64,000 bases of DNA from Paguma larvata (Eukaryota > Chordata > Mammalia > Carnivora > Viverridae), in the NCBI GenBank assembly GCA_030068075.1, contig CM057826.1, positions 68,421,312 to 68,485,311 on the forward strand. The letters run 5' to 3'. Under the pieces are notes generated by a model. It was not told where the DNA came from. It made no database searches and worked only from the letters and a program-made list of their open reading frames with translations. Shown here piece after piece: positions 20,720-32,482 of the stretch (its first letter is position 1; each line of letters starts with the position of its first letter). The position numbers were made by a program, and so were the translations under genes.

Positions 20720-22727
20720 CCCTGAGGAAACAGAGAAAGTGGAGGGGCTGTGGTAGAGAGAAGAAGAAAGAGAAGTTCTTTCAAGATCATATTTCAGGGT
20801 CGTATTCTTCCCAGCTTCATGTTCTCCTGTGGTGTGCCTGCCTACGGAATTCTGACACACACAGTTGCATGGTCGTTTCATTTCAAGTGTTGTACAACAG
20901 GGGGAGAAAATTCTGGACTGTCAGGATCAAGGCTGAGGCAGATGAAGCCTTACCTGGCGCTGGGTTAAAGGTTTAGCCAGAGTTAAAGGCTTCCTTCTAG
21001 GAGGTTATTACTCACTCTCTGAGCTTCAAAGTACTGTCCCTCATGGTCAGGGGTCCTGTTAGCAATCTGTTTACATTGTTCCTCTCCTCTCCTCCCCTTC
21101 AAGGCTAAGGTACCTTCTTCAGCTCCTTTATGGTCTTTGGCAGAGCACAGTTCTTTCTTATTTGGATCCCAGATCTAGTCCTTTGGTGTCAGGTTGAAGT
21201 TCTTGTCCAAGGTACCAGTTTTTTCAAAAATTAAGAGCCCCGTGTTGGCTTCTCCTTCCATGAACTCCATTTGCTTTATGTTTCTTCTCTTTTGTATTCC
21301 CAGGGACATATATTAACCATTTCCCCAAGTTCTGGTACTTCAGAACAGTTTATCATAATTTTTTTCCTTTCCCTCACCTGCTTTGTTAAAAAAAGAAAAA
21401 GGAGGAGAAACCTTAGCTTCCCTCAGCACCCTTCCTTTTTCCTCAGAGCCCACTTCTGATGCCCCCTACTATAATCTTTTTACGGGACCCTGTAACAGAT
21501 GATAATGTGCTAAAAGCAATCTCTTAAGACTCTGGGAAGTCCTTATTGTCTTCAATTAGACTCTTTACAATTCTTAAGACACCCCCCCCCCCGCCCCCAG
21601 GCACATTTAAACTTAGAAAGCCAAGACCTTGTCTAAGATTACCCTTTATTCCATATTTATTTTCTAATGAGAGTGATATTTTTCTCTGGCTGATAGTTTT
21701 TCAGTCTAGAATTAGAAAATACTAGCATTAGAAGTAACCTTAGAGACCATCTAAATTCTTATCCATACTCTCATTTTATTGTTGAGAAATCCAAAGGCCT
21801 GGTGAGTCAAGCAGTTTGCCCTAAGTCATTTCATTATTTAGTACTAATGACTAGAATCTTTGTCTTTGAAAGCCTAATTCTCTATCATGTACTTTATAAT
21901 TCTCTTCTTTAATGCTCTACAGAAAGTCATGCAGCACAACAAAGACAATGTGTACTCACAGGGCAGTGCATCATTCATTCTCTCAATCATTCACCAAGTA
22001 TGTATTGAACACTTACATGACACCATGCTGATACACAACTATTTAGCATAAACGGTCTGATTTAAATGTAAACCAAATATGATTAATTTCTGTTTAACCA
22101 CTTATATACATTTTAAGTTCTTTTCTTAGAAACTGAAGTTAAAAACAAAGAAAATTTTGTACTTCTATTACATACAGAGGGTCATTTTAGGAAAGACAAG
22201 GAGAATTCCATCTGTTTATTGTACCGAGTTACAGATTTCTTGTGTTTTATGTAAATTTTTTGGTAAAATAAGAGACAGGTTTTTTCATGTTTATAAAAAA
22301 AATTAGTGGGAATTAAGGCCATTCTTAGAACAGTTACATGGTGGAGAAGATGCTGGGAAAATTGAAATTTAGAAGGAAACTGCTAAAATGTTAGCTCTCC
22401 TTGAGAATTGTGATCACATTGTCTATTCGTTTAATTATTTTACAGGTAGCTTAGTACTGTAGCTTGAAAAAAGTGGTTATGTGAGCACTGTCCGAAATTG
22501 CTCTTGACTTCATTGGAGGGAAAACGGAAAGATGGATGTATTTCTCAGTGATCTCCTTATTAACTGCTCCCTTCAGATTTAGCTGTCTGTGGTCATTTTA
22601 AGTAGCGAGCATCGGAGACAATAACCAGGTTTGACAGTAATTGCAAAGGTGGAAGCGACTGTGCCCAAACCACAACCCAGGGTCAAAAGGATCTTCATCC
22701 TTTTGAAGATAAGAATCACGATGTGAT
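20720..22727. other. Non-coding sequence with minor repeat remnants
   Basis: No gene recognised. A C-rich run (CCCCCCCCCCCCGCCCCC) lies at 21583-21598. About 21750-21900 resembles an antisense MIR, and 21975-22035 (CATTCATTCTCTCAATCATT, then ATGTATTGAACACTTACA) resembles a short antisense L2 3' end. Confidence 0.45.
21583..21598. repeat. C-homopolymer tract
   Basis: A run of C broken by one G. Such runs are prone to length variation and to sequencing error, so the exact length should not be trusted. Confidence 0.9.
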
Positions 22728-22935
22728 GCTGAAAGAGCCCTGGTGTGAAGTCAGCGGTCGGGGCGCTCTCCAGTCCCAGCTCTTCCCCTCCGTGTGACAC
22801 GGGCAGGCTACCTAACCTGGTGAAAACTCTCCTCTCGAATGTGGATGATAACGCCTATCTTTCCATGACATGGTGTTGTTTTGAGCATCAAATAAGATTA
22901 CTAATATACTAATATAAAAGTGCTTTGAAAGCCCA
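22728..22935 (+). repeat. MIR (mammal-wide SINE), sense
   Basis: Sense MIR text: AGAGCCCTGGTGTGAAGTCA, CCAGTCCCAGCTCTTCCCCT, GTGTGACACGGGCAGGCTAC, a diverged 'aatgtggatgataacgcctat' block, TTTTGAGCATCAAATAAGAT and AAAAGTGCTTTGAAA. Confidence 0.8.
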
Positions 22936-24084
22936 GAGACTTTTAGAAATACAAGGCAGTTTTATTCCAAAACTCCAGAATTTTGACTAGTAACGTAAGT
23001 GTTTACCTTGAAAAGAATTAATGTTTCCTTCTTTCCTGTGTGATGGGAGTCTGCATGCATATTTTACTCTGTTGAAGGCACTTGTTACCCTTCCTCTGAA
23101 ACTGTCAGGAGACAGACTCAGTACTGGTGGGAAGAGTGGGCTTCTCTTACCTCTTCCAAGAGCCGAGAACAAGACTGATGTTTATTAGGGAGGTTTAATC
23201 CACGGGACATGCTTGAGGCAGCATCCACTGACTGCCACTACTCATCTCCCATTCCCTCAGAGGCATGAGAACACTTTGCAGACAACTGATGTGAGGTACT
23301 GAGTTGTATTTGCAATGTTTCCAGGTGGTGGGTGAAAGTGAACATTTTTTTGCCAATGCTGTAGAGTCTGTTGTATCATAGTAGAAAGGACTAAAAATCC
23401 CTTTGTAACACTGGATTGCAAAGAACATGCTTTTTCACATTCCATTGGTTCATTCGATGAAAATTCGTTGACTGGGCACCATGCTGGGTGCTAGAGAGAC
23501 AAGCCAGTGTGGTTGGGAAGTTGATATGGCATAATTACATCACGTGGCGACCCAGTTCTGAGCTGAGGTAGTTAAAGCTGGCATACACCTTCCCTACCTG
23601 TGTCCTCTTACCTGGCAATTTTATGTGTCCCGGAGAGTACAGCCACAAGACGGTGGAGACTCTGTTAGCCTGACCTCTGTAGAACACATTTTCCACTCCC
23701 ACTCCACTCGCTTCCGGTCAGTATTCAGCACTGTGAAGATAACAGAAGTGAGGAATAAACCTGGGGGTGGCCTGAGGTATCAGCCAATAGTTCATTACCT
23801 CAATACCTTTATTTGGCAAATATATAATAAATAAGCAAGATCTCTGTCCTCAATTGGCTTAAACTCTAGCTAGGGACACAACGGACACACAATATAGAAA
23901 CTCCTAACCTGAGACAGAAGTCTTATTGTAAAGAGCCTGCAATAATACACCAAATATAGTCTGAACAAATGATACCCTTGTACATATAAATGCTACTACT
24001 CTGTAAATGTAGGAGCTTTTGTGATTAATAAAATACAAATCCATGTAAAAGTTACTAAATTCATTGTCCATTTATCATTTCATA
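22936..24084. other. Non-coding sequence with short L2 remnants
   Basis: No gene. Antisense L2 3'-end text appears at about 23440-23520 (GGTTCATTCGATGAAAATTC, then GGGCACCATGCTGGGTGCTA) and again at about 23785-23900 (ATTTGGCAAATATATAATAA, then GATCTCTGTCCTCAATTGGC). Both are short and diverged. Confidence 0.45.
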
Positions 24085-24225
24085 TTTTATTTTGCATGCT
24101 TGATTCTTTTATTATATGTCTTTCCTCACCAGAATGTAGGCCCCATGAATCTGTTTCTATACTCCATCAAGTCCCTGGGTACTCAAAGAATGTTTGTTAA
24201 GTGTTGATTAAGTATATTTTCTCAA
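24085..24225 (+). repeat. L2 (LINE-2) 3' end, sense
   Basis: CACCAGAATGTAGGCCCCAT, then TCTATACTCCATCAAGTCCC and GGGTACTCAAAGAATGTTTG match the final part of L2 ('actagaatgtaagctccatgag ... gtgctcaataaatatttg'). Confidence 0.6.
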
Positions 24226-24548
24226 CCAACAGGTTGAGGAATTACAAATATCATGTGCTGCCCCTTGAAATTTTATAATGTTAAAAAGGTGCCATCCTTT
24301 GGGTTGAGGTTGAGACTCTGATGGTGGGTCAATAAATGAAAGATAAATAAGACACAGAAAAAAAAGAAATAGATAGAAGGGGCAGGGGACAAAGACATAA
24401 AACTAATGGGTCAGAGATAATTAGCTATGAGATGTCATCTCTGCCTTCGTCTCTCATTGTCTTATACTGCTCCATACTTTTTACATTTCCAAAAATTCTG
24501 ACAAATATTACCTCAGATGAGCATAATTAATAACATACTAAGTGAGAA

Positions 24549-24558
24549 GGGGGGGGGG
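24549..24558. repeat. G-homopolymer run
   Basis: Ten consecutive G followed by CTGCGCGCAG, a small CpG-bearing palindrome. Length is uncertain, as in any homopolymer. Confidence 0.85.
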
Positions 24559-24599
24559 CTGCGCGCAGAATGCCTGCTGTCTGATTCTTCTCTCTTAAG

Positions 24600-24800
24600 G
24601 CTTTACAAAGCTGCATATGTTGGAAGAACAGAGCTGGCAAGGACTGAAGATACCATCATATCCTACAAGCATCATTTTACACTGAGGACACAGAATTCCC
24701 CAAACACTAGGTTCCTGTCCAAGGTCATACAGCTAGATGGTGGCAGAGGCAAGACTAGAATCTAGTCTGACTCAGACTCTTTCCATCACACATTGCTGCC
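24600..24800 (-). repeat. MIR (mammal-wide SINE), antisense
   Basis: Antisense MIR text: CATTTTACACTGAGGACACA, TCCAAGGTCATACAGCTAGA, TGGTGGCAGAGGCAAGACTA, GAATCTAGTCTGACTCAGAC and TCTTTCCATCACAC. Confidence 0.75.
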
Positions 24801-25929
24801 TCTTTGTTGGGGTTAGGTTATCACCACTCAAATGTTTGATTTGGAAGGAGAATAAATTAAGGAAGTATGGATTCAAATTTATAGTTTATGTCATTAGCCT
24901 TCTATTTTCACTTACTCTTTTAAAATGTATGCTCCATCAAGGTAGCAACAGCTGAAGAGTCAGCCAAAAATATAATTTTGATTGTAAACTTAATGTTAAC
25001 ATTTATCTAATTCTATAGAAGATCATAACCTTTAAACTAGTACGTATTTATTCTGTTAATTCATTATAAATATGTTACTTGCCTTAATAAGAGTGCGTAA
25101 ATATGTTCTTTCTTCATCATTTGGGCATTCTTTCTATACAATAACTCCTTTCTGAAGCAAATATCATTGCTACTTCTGCATTAAAAAAGATAAAGACATA
25201 AAACACAATGTTACAATAAATATCTGGCTAGCCACAGAGACAGTATTTTAAAGGAAAATTGTCTCAAGACACTTTAATGCCTTCTATTGCTATGGTTGCA
25301 GAATTACTTGAGGGCACATTGCTAAGGGGACCTCTATTACATCTATTACTGAGATTTATAAGAACACTAATAGGTAAATCCAAACCTAACTCCATCAATA
25401 GTGATGCAGATTAATGTAATTCCTACTATTCAACTTAAGGTTATAAATATTTAGGCAAGTTGTCTATTATAAAAAACAAAGATTCTGCATGTTCTAAGTA
25501 CGTGTGCAAAAGAACACGGTGTATATGTTGCCATCATAACAAAAAGCAAACTATTACCCACAGAGTAAATATTTTGCTCTCAATTAAACATATAACTTCT
25601 AGTGACACACATGCTCTTATTGGGGAAGATACGTATACTACCAACTAGATTTAAGGACAGGCAGTACAAATATTTTCCAAGAACTTTCAATGCCATTGAC
25701 CCATAGTCTTTGTTATCAGCCTGAGTAGTACTTGTAATACCATACTTCAAAGAGCATCAGCCATTTAGTGAATGTTCCAAGTTGGAATAATTAGAAGAAT
25801 ATACTATATTTTCCAGGTTTATGTTATTAACCATGTGCTTTTAAGAATTTTAAAATTACTGAATAGCTTCTTTTCCTTTCTCTATGGATTATTTTAAATT
25901 ATATTTAAAAATCCTATTTTATGTTATTA
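24801..25929. other. AT-rich non-coding sequence
   Basis: No coding frame or recognised repeat. Ordinary AT-rich intergenic or intronic DNA. Confidence 0.4.
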
Positions 25930-25943
25930 AGATGTGATTCATG

Positions 25944-26144
25944 GCTCAGTTGGTTAAGTGTCTGACTCTTGATTTTGGCTCAGGTCATGATCTCGTGGTT
26001 TGTGAGTTTGAGCCTGGTGTCTGGCTCTGCGCTGACACTGTGGAGTCTGCTTGGGATTCTCTCTCTTTTTGCGTCTCCTGCACACTCTCACTCACTTTGT
26101 CTCTCAAAATAAATAAATAAACTTAAAAAAAAAGAGAGAGAGAG
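25944..26144 (+). mobile_element. Felid tRNA-derived SINE, 5'-truncated, clear TSD
   Basis: Begins at GCTCAGTTGGTTAAGTGTC, lacking about the first 13 bases of the usual head. Continues with GGCTCAGGTCATGATCTCGT, GCTCTGCGCTGACACTGTGG, GTCTGCTTGGGATTCTCTCT and CAAAATAAATAAATAAACTT. The 14-bp TSD AGATGTGATTCATG lies at 25930-25943 and 26145-26158. Tail type B. The missing head suggests incomplete reverse transcription. Confidence 0.95.
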
Positions 26145-26158
26145 AGATGTGATTCATG

Positions 26159-27505
26159 TTTGTTTAATGCTTTGGTCTGTGTTTTACCTCCAGTAGCCCA
26201 ATCTCACATGGCATTTTGATTTCAAAGGTAGTCATTGGTGTTGGTGTTGTCTGAACACATTCAAGAAAAGCCATGTTGGACTTGCAAATAAACACTCTTC
26301 AATAATCACATGATCTGTGATCATTTTATGTGTGTTTGTATGGGTTTTTTTTTTGTATGTAACCATTACTTTCTTTTTAGTTCATACATTTTAAATCTCT
26401 TGTCTTTATCATCTCCCTCAGTTTTTTTCTGAGAATGTCTTAGTTTATCTAATGTTCCATGAAGGGTATCTTGCTTTAAAATCTAGCTAATATTATGTGC
26501 ACATAATATTATATGAACGTCTCCTCCAGAGGGTTTCCAACCCAGGAAAGGCATCTGTCTCTACTCATGACAATATTCCTTGCAATTCTAATCCATAAAC
26601 AGCTGCAAATCAGATTTTTATTAATTTAGCCAAACTAACTAAATGTTAGAGATGTAAGAAAATGAAGGATAGCCAACTAGTTAAATCTTTTCTTACCCTT
26701 ATTTTCCACACCTAATAATCACCACTGTCAGTTTAAATAAATTTGACTACAAAATGGAATATAAAGAAGTAACTTTTATGTCTTTCTGCAGAGTCCTTTC
26801 AAAATATGTCTTTTTAGTTTTAAAAATATATACATCGTGCAGAAACAGCAGCAGCAGTTCCAAACCAGAAAAAATTATAGAAGAGGAATAATGAGATATA
26901 GTGAAAGAATCCCAAATCAGTACCAGCTGCTGAACAATTAGGCTCAACTGCTAACAGGTGTGTGGAAGAGCCCATGTACAATGTTACCTTCTGTCAATGT
27001 GCCTTCCAAAAGGACTTTTGGTTGTTAAATTCCCAGAGTATTTGGACTGTTGAGAACAAATGCCTTGTGTGTGTATGTGTGTGTGTGATCATCCATCTAG
27101 GACAAAGCTTATTTTCTTTACAGATCTCTTTTTACATTGAATAGAAATTAAACATCCATATCCTATAGGTCATGGAGTCATGGGGTAGGGAATGGAGGGA
27201 GTGGTGGTATTCACAACCTGTGGTCCTTGGTTCTGCAGGTTTGCATAGAAGGCAAAAGAAATCCTTCAAAATGCAGGTAAATAAACCTTTTGTGTTAATT
27301 CATGGATGAGGTTTCAAAGCTTTAATCAACTTTCAAAAAAGTCTGTGACTCCCCTTGTCCAGTTTAAAATGGTGGAGTCAAAAATGTAAGAACTTTTAAG
27401 TTAATTAGCTCTGTGTTAGAATCTCTGCATATTCTGAACACATATCTTCATTTATAGAATGGGGATAGTGTCACTGACCTTTTTTGCTTATTTGGTTACT
27501 TAAGG
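26159..27505. other. Non-coding sequence with a perfect palindrome
   Basis: No gene recognised. It holds a 24-bp perfect palindrome at 26488-26511 and a short TG tract near 27068-27088. About 27405-27500 resembles a sense MIR core (TCATTTATAGAATGGGGATA). Confidence 0.45.
26488..26511. repeat. 24-bp perfect palindrome
   Basis: The left half TAATATTATGTG is followed immediately by its exact reverse complement CACATAATATTA, with GTGCAC at the centre and no spacer. The next flanking pair (C and T) does not match, so the palindrome ends here. Confidence 0.9.
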
Positions 27506-27668
27506 CAGTGTTTTTCAAACTTGAGTGTGCATATTAACCACTTGGGAGCTTGTTAAAATGAACATTGTTTCAGTAGGCCTGGGGTGGTACATGAAATTCT
27601 GCATGGCCAAGAAACATCCAGATGATGTTGATGGTGTTGGTCTGTTTACCACATTTAAGTGATAAGGA
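27506..27668 (+). repeat. MER5-type (hAT-Charlie) DNA element
   Basis: Opens with CAGTGTTTTTCAAACTTGAG, as MER5 elements do, followed by GTGCATATTAACCACTTGGG, AGCTTGTTAAAATGAACATT, TTCAGTAGGCCTGGGGTGGT and ATGATGTTGATGGTGTTGG, ending near ACATTTAAGTGATAAGG. Non-autonomous and ancient. It lies directly beside a second such element. Confidence 0.75.
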
Positions 27669-27676
27669 TTTCAAAC

Positions 27677-27855
27677 ATGGTTTCTCAAATTTGACTGCAC
27701 ATTGGAATCACCTGGGAAGTTGAAAAAACAAACAATGATATCTGGGCTGTACCTCCAAAGTTTCTGATTTAATTGTCATGGGGTGCCACGGTGCATCAGG
27801 ACTTTTTAAAGCTTCCCAGATGCTTTGAATGTGCATTGAAGTTTGAGAATCACTG
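27677..27855 (+). repeat. MER5-type (hAT-Charlie) DNA element
   Basis: Starts with a diverged terminal inverted repeat (ATGGTTTCTCAAATTTGACT) and ends GTTTGAGAATCACTG. Between them: GCACATTGGAATCACCTGGG, TTTCTGATTTAATTGTCATG, CATCAGGACTTTTTAAAGCT and TTCCCAGATGCTTTGAATGT. The two termini are inverted copies, as expected for this family. Confidence 0.85.
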
Positions 27856-29532
27856 ACTTAAATCAGTGATTTACAGTGCCTGACTCATGTTACATGCTCC
27901 ACAATCATTAGTTTCCTTAAGAGGGTCCTCAATTATTGGGGTAGGGTAATGAAAAATAAAACACTGACGTATTCTTTTCAGTGGTATAAGAACTGAAAAG
28001 ATCGCTAGTGACTAGCGAAGCTGAATCCAATTTTGCAGGAGATTTGGTCTGAGACCAGGGGTGTGGTTTCTTATCGTTTCTGTGTTTCTTACATCTAAAC
28101 AATTGGGAGGAAGGGGATAATTATACTTTAACCTCACATATTTGTTAGGAAAATTAATGTTTATAAAATACTTTGAGACTCATGGATGAAAGGGTATTCA
28201 AGACATTTAAAATATACAAAGGGAAAGAATGGATACCCTTTAAAATTTTTCAGTAATTCACCAAAACAAGGACACAGAGTATTGGAGCAATAAAGGACAG
28301 TGGTGAAGGGGATGTTGACCTTGGCCATGTTTTCTTTAGATATTTGGAGAAGTGACACACAAAAAAGTTTATACTGGTTCATTTTACTGGCCCTGATAAT
28401 TTTTAAAGACTTTCTTTTCTAGTGGGAGCCTAAATTTCAACTCAAAATCTAGGTTTCTAAAGTCTTCTTATCCATCCACAGGCTGTGGGGAGCCACCTTT
28501 GACTAAGCTGTTATTACTACCAATCCTTGCCAGAAAGAACTCCCAGCCTTTCATAAGAGACCCTTTGGGAGTTCTTTAAGCAAATGCTTTTAAATTTGTA
28601 AGTGTTGATCTCATTTATGAGTGTCCAAATTCCTTGAGAGTGAAGTTCTTTGCCATTACTATAAAACATCAAATATGTGGAAAGGCCCTTCATTGAGGCG
28701 GGGTCCAACATGGTGTATGTAAAAGGCAGTGAGCTTTTCCATGCATTGGGCTCAAGTTGATGGAATGTAGAGATAGGGATGACAGGCCAGACATCTTCTA
28801 TTCCCTCTCCAGATCAAGACTCCACCCTGCTTTACCCTGCTCTTAGACCTGTAGGTTGACATATGTGGGTTCCTGAGTGGTTCTTTTCCCTTTGGCCTCA
28901 GGTTGGATTTGGTCAATGGGGTGTCCTGATGGAGGAGACACAGGGGGCAAGGAGAGACAGATGGGAACTTTTATCCCCTGATTCCACTCATGATTATCCT
29001 CTTGGGATGACTGAACTCCTTGACTAAAAATAACAGCTTCAGTCAAGGTAGCCCTCTCTATAGGGCATTCTCCTTCTTTGTTCTAGTATCTTTCTCTTTA
29101 CCTGCTCGTTGAGATCTATCAAGATCTAATAATAGCTATATATTAATGGACCCAGAGTACTGTACCATTCCTTACAGCTTCCCTTCATTCTGCCCATGAC
29201 TTTGTAAATAGCCTTCTATTAACGCCCCCCCCCCCCTTAGATTACTCTTATTTGGCACAAACAGAAATGCTGTGAGAACAGGGACCTCATCTCTCTCATT
29301 TGCTGTTGTATATTCATTGGTATTTCCTGAAGGAACAAATAAATAAAATGTTTGAGCCTCTTCTTCATTGGCTGCATCTGTACACTCAACTTAAGGGTAT
29401 AGATTAGTTATCAAGGGAGCAGCTCTGTGAGCAATGGTAGTCTCCCTGAGGTTAAATTTATCTAAGAATTAAGACCATATATAGAACTTCTCCATTTTCC
29501 TTTTGTTTATATTTATTTTTAAATTCTAAAAA
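27856..29532. other. Non-coding sequence, nothing recognised
   Basis: About 1.7 kb without a recognised repeat or convincing reading frame. A C12 homopolymer lies at 29225-29236. Confidence 0.45.
29225..29236. repeat. C-homopolymer tract
   Basis: Twelve consecutive C. The reported length may be a sequencing estimate. Confidence 0.9.
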
Positions 29533-29544
29533 TTATATGGAGTG

Positions 29545-29761
29545 GGGTGCCTGTGCGGCTCAGTTGGTAAAGCTTATGACTCTTGATTTCGGCTCAGGTC
29601 ATGATATCACTGTTTGTGAGAATGAGCTCTGTGTTGGGCTCTGCACTGACAGTGTGGAGCCTGCTTGGGATTCTCCTCTCTCTCCCTCTCTCTCTCTGCC
29701 CCTCCCCTGCGCATGCTCTCTCCCCCCTCCCCCTCTCTCTTTAACCTTAAAACAAAGTAAG
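29545..29761 (+). mobile_element. Felid tRNA-derived SINE with clear TSD
   Basis: Head GGGTGCCTGTGCGGCTCAGT, then TTTCGGCTCAGGTCATGATA, GGGCTCTGCACTGACAGTGT, GGAGCCTGCTTGGGATTCTC, a long CT-rich body, and a short A-rich end. The 12-bp TSD TTATATGGAGTG occurs at 29533-29544 and 29762-29773. Tail type B. Confidence 0.95.
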
Positions 29762-29773
29762 TTATATGGAGTG

Positions 29774-30344
29774 TTTAAATTCTCATGATTATAGGAATTA
29801 CACCAAAACAAATACTTGTTTTTAACATTCCTCTTACACATTTAATTGAGTAATTACCCAAAGACACAAACAGAACTTGCAGCAAAATCTGCTACATAGC
29901 ATCATTCAAGTAAGCCACATCTCTCAAATCCCATTTTTCTTAGTTGCCCCTTCAGTTTCTCCACCTCTTACTTTTTTTCACCTTTCGCAATAAAAGTTTT
30001 ATTCACATTCTGAGATGTTTGGCATGCTTCGCTTACCCATCCTGAGATAAAGACAAGTCACATTTTCTTTGGTGCTCAAGTTGAGCCTCCATTTGTTCAA
30101 GTTAACCAGAAATTCTAATGTTTTCTAGTAACTCTCTTTCCAAATTTTTCTAAGGATCAGGTTAATCAAGTTTGTAATTCAGGGCTCCTCCAAAGGAGCT
30201 TTGAGGCATTCAATGGGTCAGGTTGCTGGATTTTAGACAGCCTCCTCCCTGCTGTTGCTTGCCTTCTCTCAGCATCTCCTTGCCATTGTCGCCACAAAAA
30301 GTTCTGTTGTCCATTGCTGGAACCTCGTCTTGGGTGATTCTATT
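29774..30344. other. Non-coding sequence, nothing recognised
   Basis: No coding or repeat signal. A short TCTAT repeat (TTCTATTCTATTCTATTC) near 30338 precedes the LTR. Confidence 0.4.
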
Positions 30345-30677
30345 CTATTCTATTCATATGTTGAGGTACCCTCAGTACCTCAGAATGTGATTATATTTGG
30401 AGAAAAGATCTTTAAGTGGTAATTAAAGTAAAATGAGGTATGGTGGGCCCTAAACCAATGACTGGTGTCCTTATATAAGGAGATTGGGACACAGAGGTGT
30501 ATAAAGACCATGTGAAGACAAAGAGAGAAGATGGCCAAGGAGAGAGGCCCAGAAGAAACCAACCCTGCTAACATCTTACTCTTGGACTTCTACCCAAAAT
30601 AAATGGGAAATAAATGTCTGTTGTTTAAGCCACTCGGTGTCTGGCACTTGGTTATGGAAGCCCGAGAAAACTAATAT
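30345..30677 (+). repeat. MLT1-type (ERVL-MaLR) solo LTR, sense
   Basis: Text in order: AGTACCTCAGAATGTGATTA, TATTTGGAGAAAAGATCTTT, GGTGGGCCCTAAACCAATGA, CTGGTGTCCTTATATAAGGA, GACCATGTGAAGACAAAGAG, AACCAACCCTGCTAACATCT and TGTTGTTTAAGCCACTCGGT, ending GAAAACTAATA. No internal region, so it is a solo LTR. Confidence 0.85.
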
Positions 30678-32095
30678 ATCCAGTATCTTTAAGCCTCTAT
30701 GATCATGGCCAATTCACTAAGACTTAGATGGCCCCTGCAGGAATAAAATGTATACCATGTTACTCCTAGGCAGAGAACACTAGAACCCAGCCACTATGGA
30801 CCAGACACTTTAGTTCAGGTAGGTGATTTTATAAGGCACTCATAAGCTTTTAGCGTTAGACATCTGTTGTCCCTACTCCTGACATGGCCTTTGTCCTTGG
30901 TTGAGAACACAGATCCACCAATGTTCAAAATACCAATGGGGCTAGAAATTAGATATGACCCCTTGAAGATGGAGACTTAATTCACCAAGTAATTTTTGTG
31001 CTGCTGCCATTATTAATATTGTTAAGCTTCTATTTCTTGGAATCTAGATCACAAACAGGAATATGTTCTTCCTCCCCCAGTATTGAGGCCTGCCCTATTT
31101 TCTGGCCTAGGGTTTGTCATTAGCCATAATGACAGACAGGGTGAATGCATCCATGTTATTCAAGGGAAACTCCTACTTATCAAAGTATGATTGTTTGATA
31201 CCAGTGTAGTTCCTAAGGTATATACCTTCATAGACTTTAACTTTCACATTTAAAGGTCCTTAAGGTCCATAGTGAAAAAGCATGAATCTTGCATTTTGTC
31301 CTACTTTTAATCTGGACAATCTAATCTAACAATTCCTACTTTTAAAACTGATGCTTTTAATGGGTCCCAGATCGATTTAATTAAGAAATATCCTCAATTA
31401 TTCTATCTTTGTATGCTACTTCTCAACCATGTACTTTCTTCTTATCCTACGGAATTTCTATCAGATGATTGTTTAGATTCTCAATTTATGCTCCCTAGAA
31501 ATCAACTGCTCTTTTTCTTGCATGGTCACATTCTGAGTGAATTCTTCAACAATGTCTTGTAATTTATTATTTTTTTGAAACTTTCTAGTCTAGAGTATAA
31601 CAAGTCCACTAACTTTCTCGTTTTAATTACTATAATGCTCATTTCCAGGAATTTTTGCTTTTTATATTCATTTGTTCATTTTTCTATCTTTTTTTAATCA
31701 AGGAGAATGTTCCTTATCTCTTTAAGGTTTCTAAAGTATTTTAAAATTATTTTTAGATTGCTCTCTTTAATTTGGTATTGAAGTTTCCAATTGGTGATCT
31801 CGTTGGCTTCATTTTTTGTATGATTTTTTCCTATGTGTTTTGAAACTTTGGTGTGCAGGCTAATCTTGAATAGGATTCTCACCCCCACCCCTCCCTACTT
31901 CTCTCTGGACATCCCTATCCCTGGTCTAGTGATTTCGTGGGTGTGCCCAACCAGATTCCTAGGAACCTGTTTCCTTTAGCTAAGACCCCAGGTCCATACA
32001 ATGTTAGGGCTAGTACACATTCTGTGGCTGACTAATGGACAGCTTGACTTGGAGCCTATGAGGCTGCATTTGTGTCACTCTGCCTCCCTAGTCAT
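30678..32095. other. Non-coding sequence, unassigned
   Basis: No gene. The T-rich part at about 31540-31860 looks like an old interspersed repeat (several TTTT-rich phrases and no frame), but I cannot name the family. Confidence 0.35.
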
Positions 32096-32482
32096 TGTAT
32101 TGGTTTGCAAGGGCTGCCATAATAAAGAACTTCAGATTAGGTGGTTCAAACAACAGAAATTTATTTCCTTCCAGTTTTAGAGGCTACGATTCCAAAATCG
32201 AGTTGTCAGCAGGGTTGGTTTCTTCTGAAGGCCCCTCCCCTAGGCTTGTAGATAGCCCTCCTCACCAAATGTTTTCACATGGTCTTCCTCAGTGAGTGCA
32301 TCTGTGTCCTAATCTCTTCTCCTTATAAAGACAATAGTCATATTGGATTAGAATCTATCCCAATGATCTCATTTAAACTTAATTATCTTTTCAAAGACCC
32401 TCTCTCCAAGCATAGTATGAGGTACTGGGTGTTAGGCCTTCATCATATGAGTTTTGGGAGAGCACACTCAGCCCAGAACAGC
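32096..32482 (-). repeat. MLT1-type (ERVL-MaLR) solo LTR, antisense
   Basis: Reads as the reverse complement of the element at 30345: TGTATTGGTTTGCAAGGGCT, AACAACAGAAATTTATTTCC, TGTCAGCAGGGTTGGTTTCT, ACATGGTCTTCCTCAGTGAG, TGTCCTAATCTCTTCTCCTT, CATATTGGATTAGAATC and GAGGTACTGGGTGTTAGGCC. It lies about 1.4 kb from that copy, in opposite orientation, and is too diverged to be its partner. Confidence 0.85.

Noticed and set aside
30345..32482. Two MLT1-type LTRs as the ends of one provirus
   Set aside because: They are in opposite orientation and clearly diverged, so they are independent solo LTRs.
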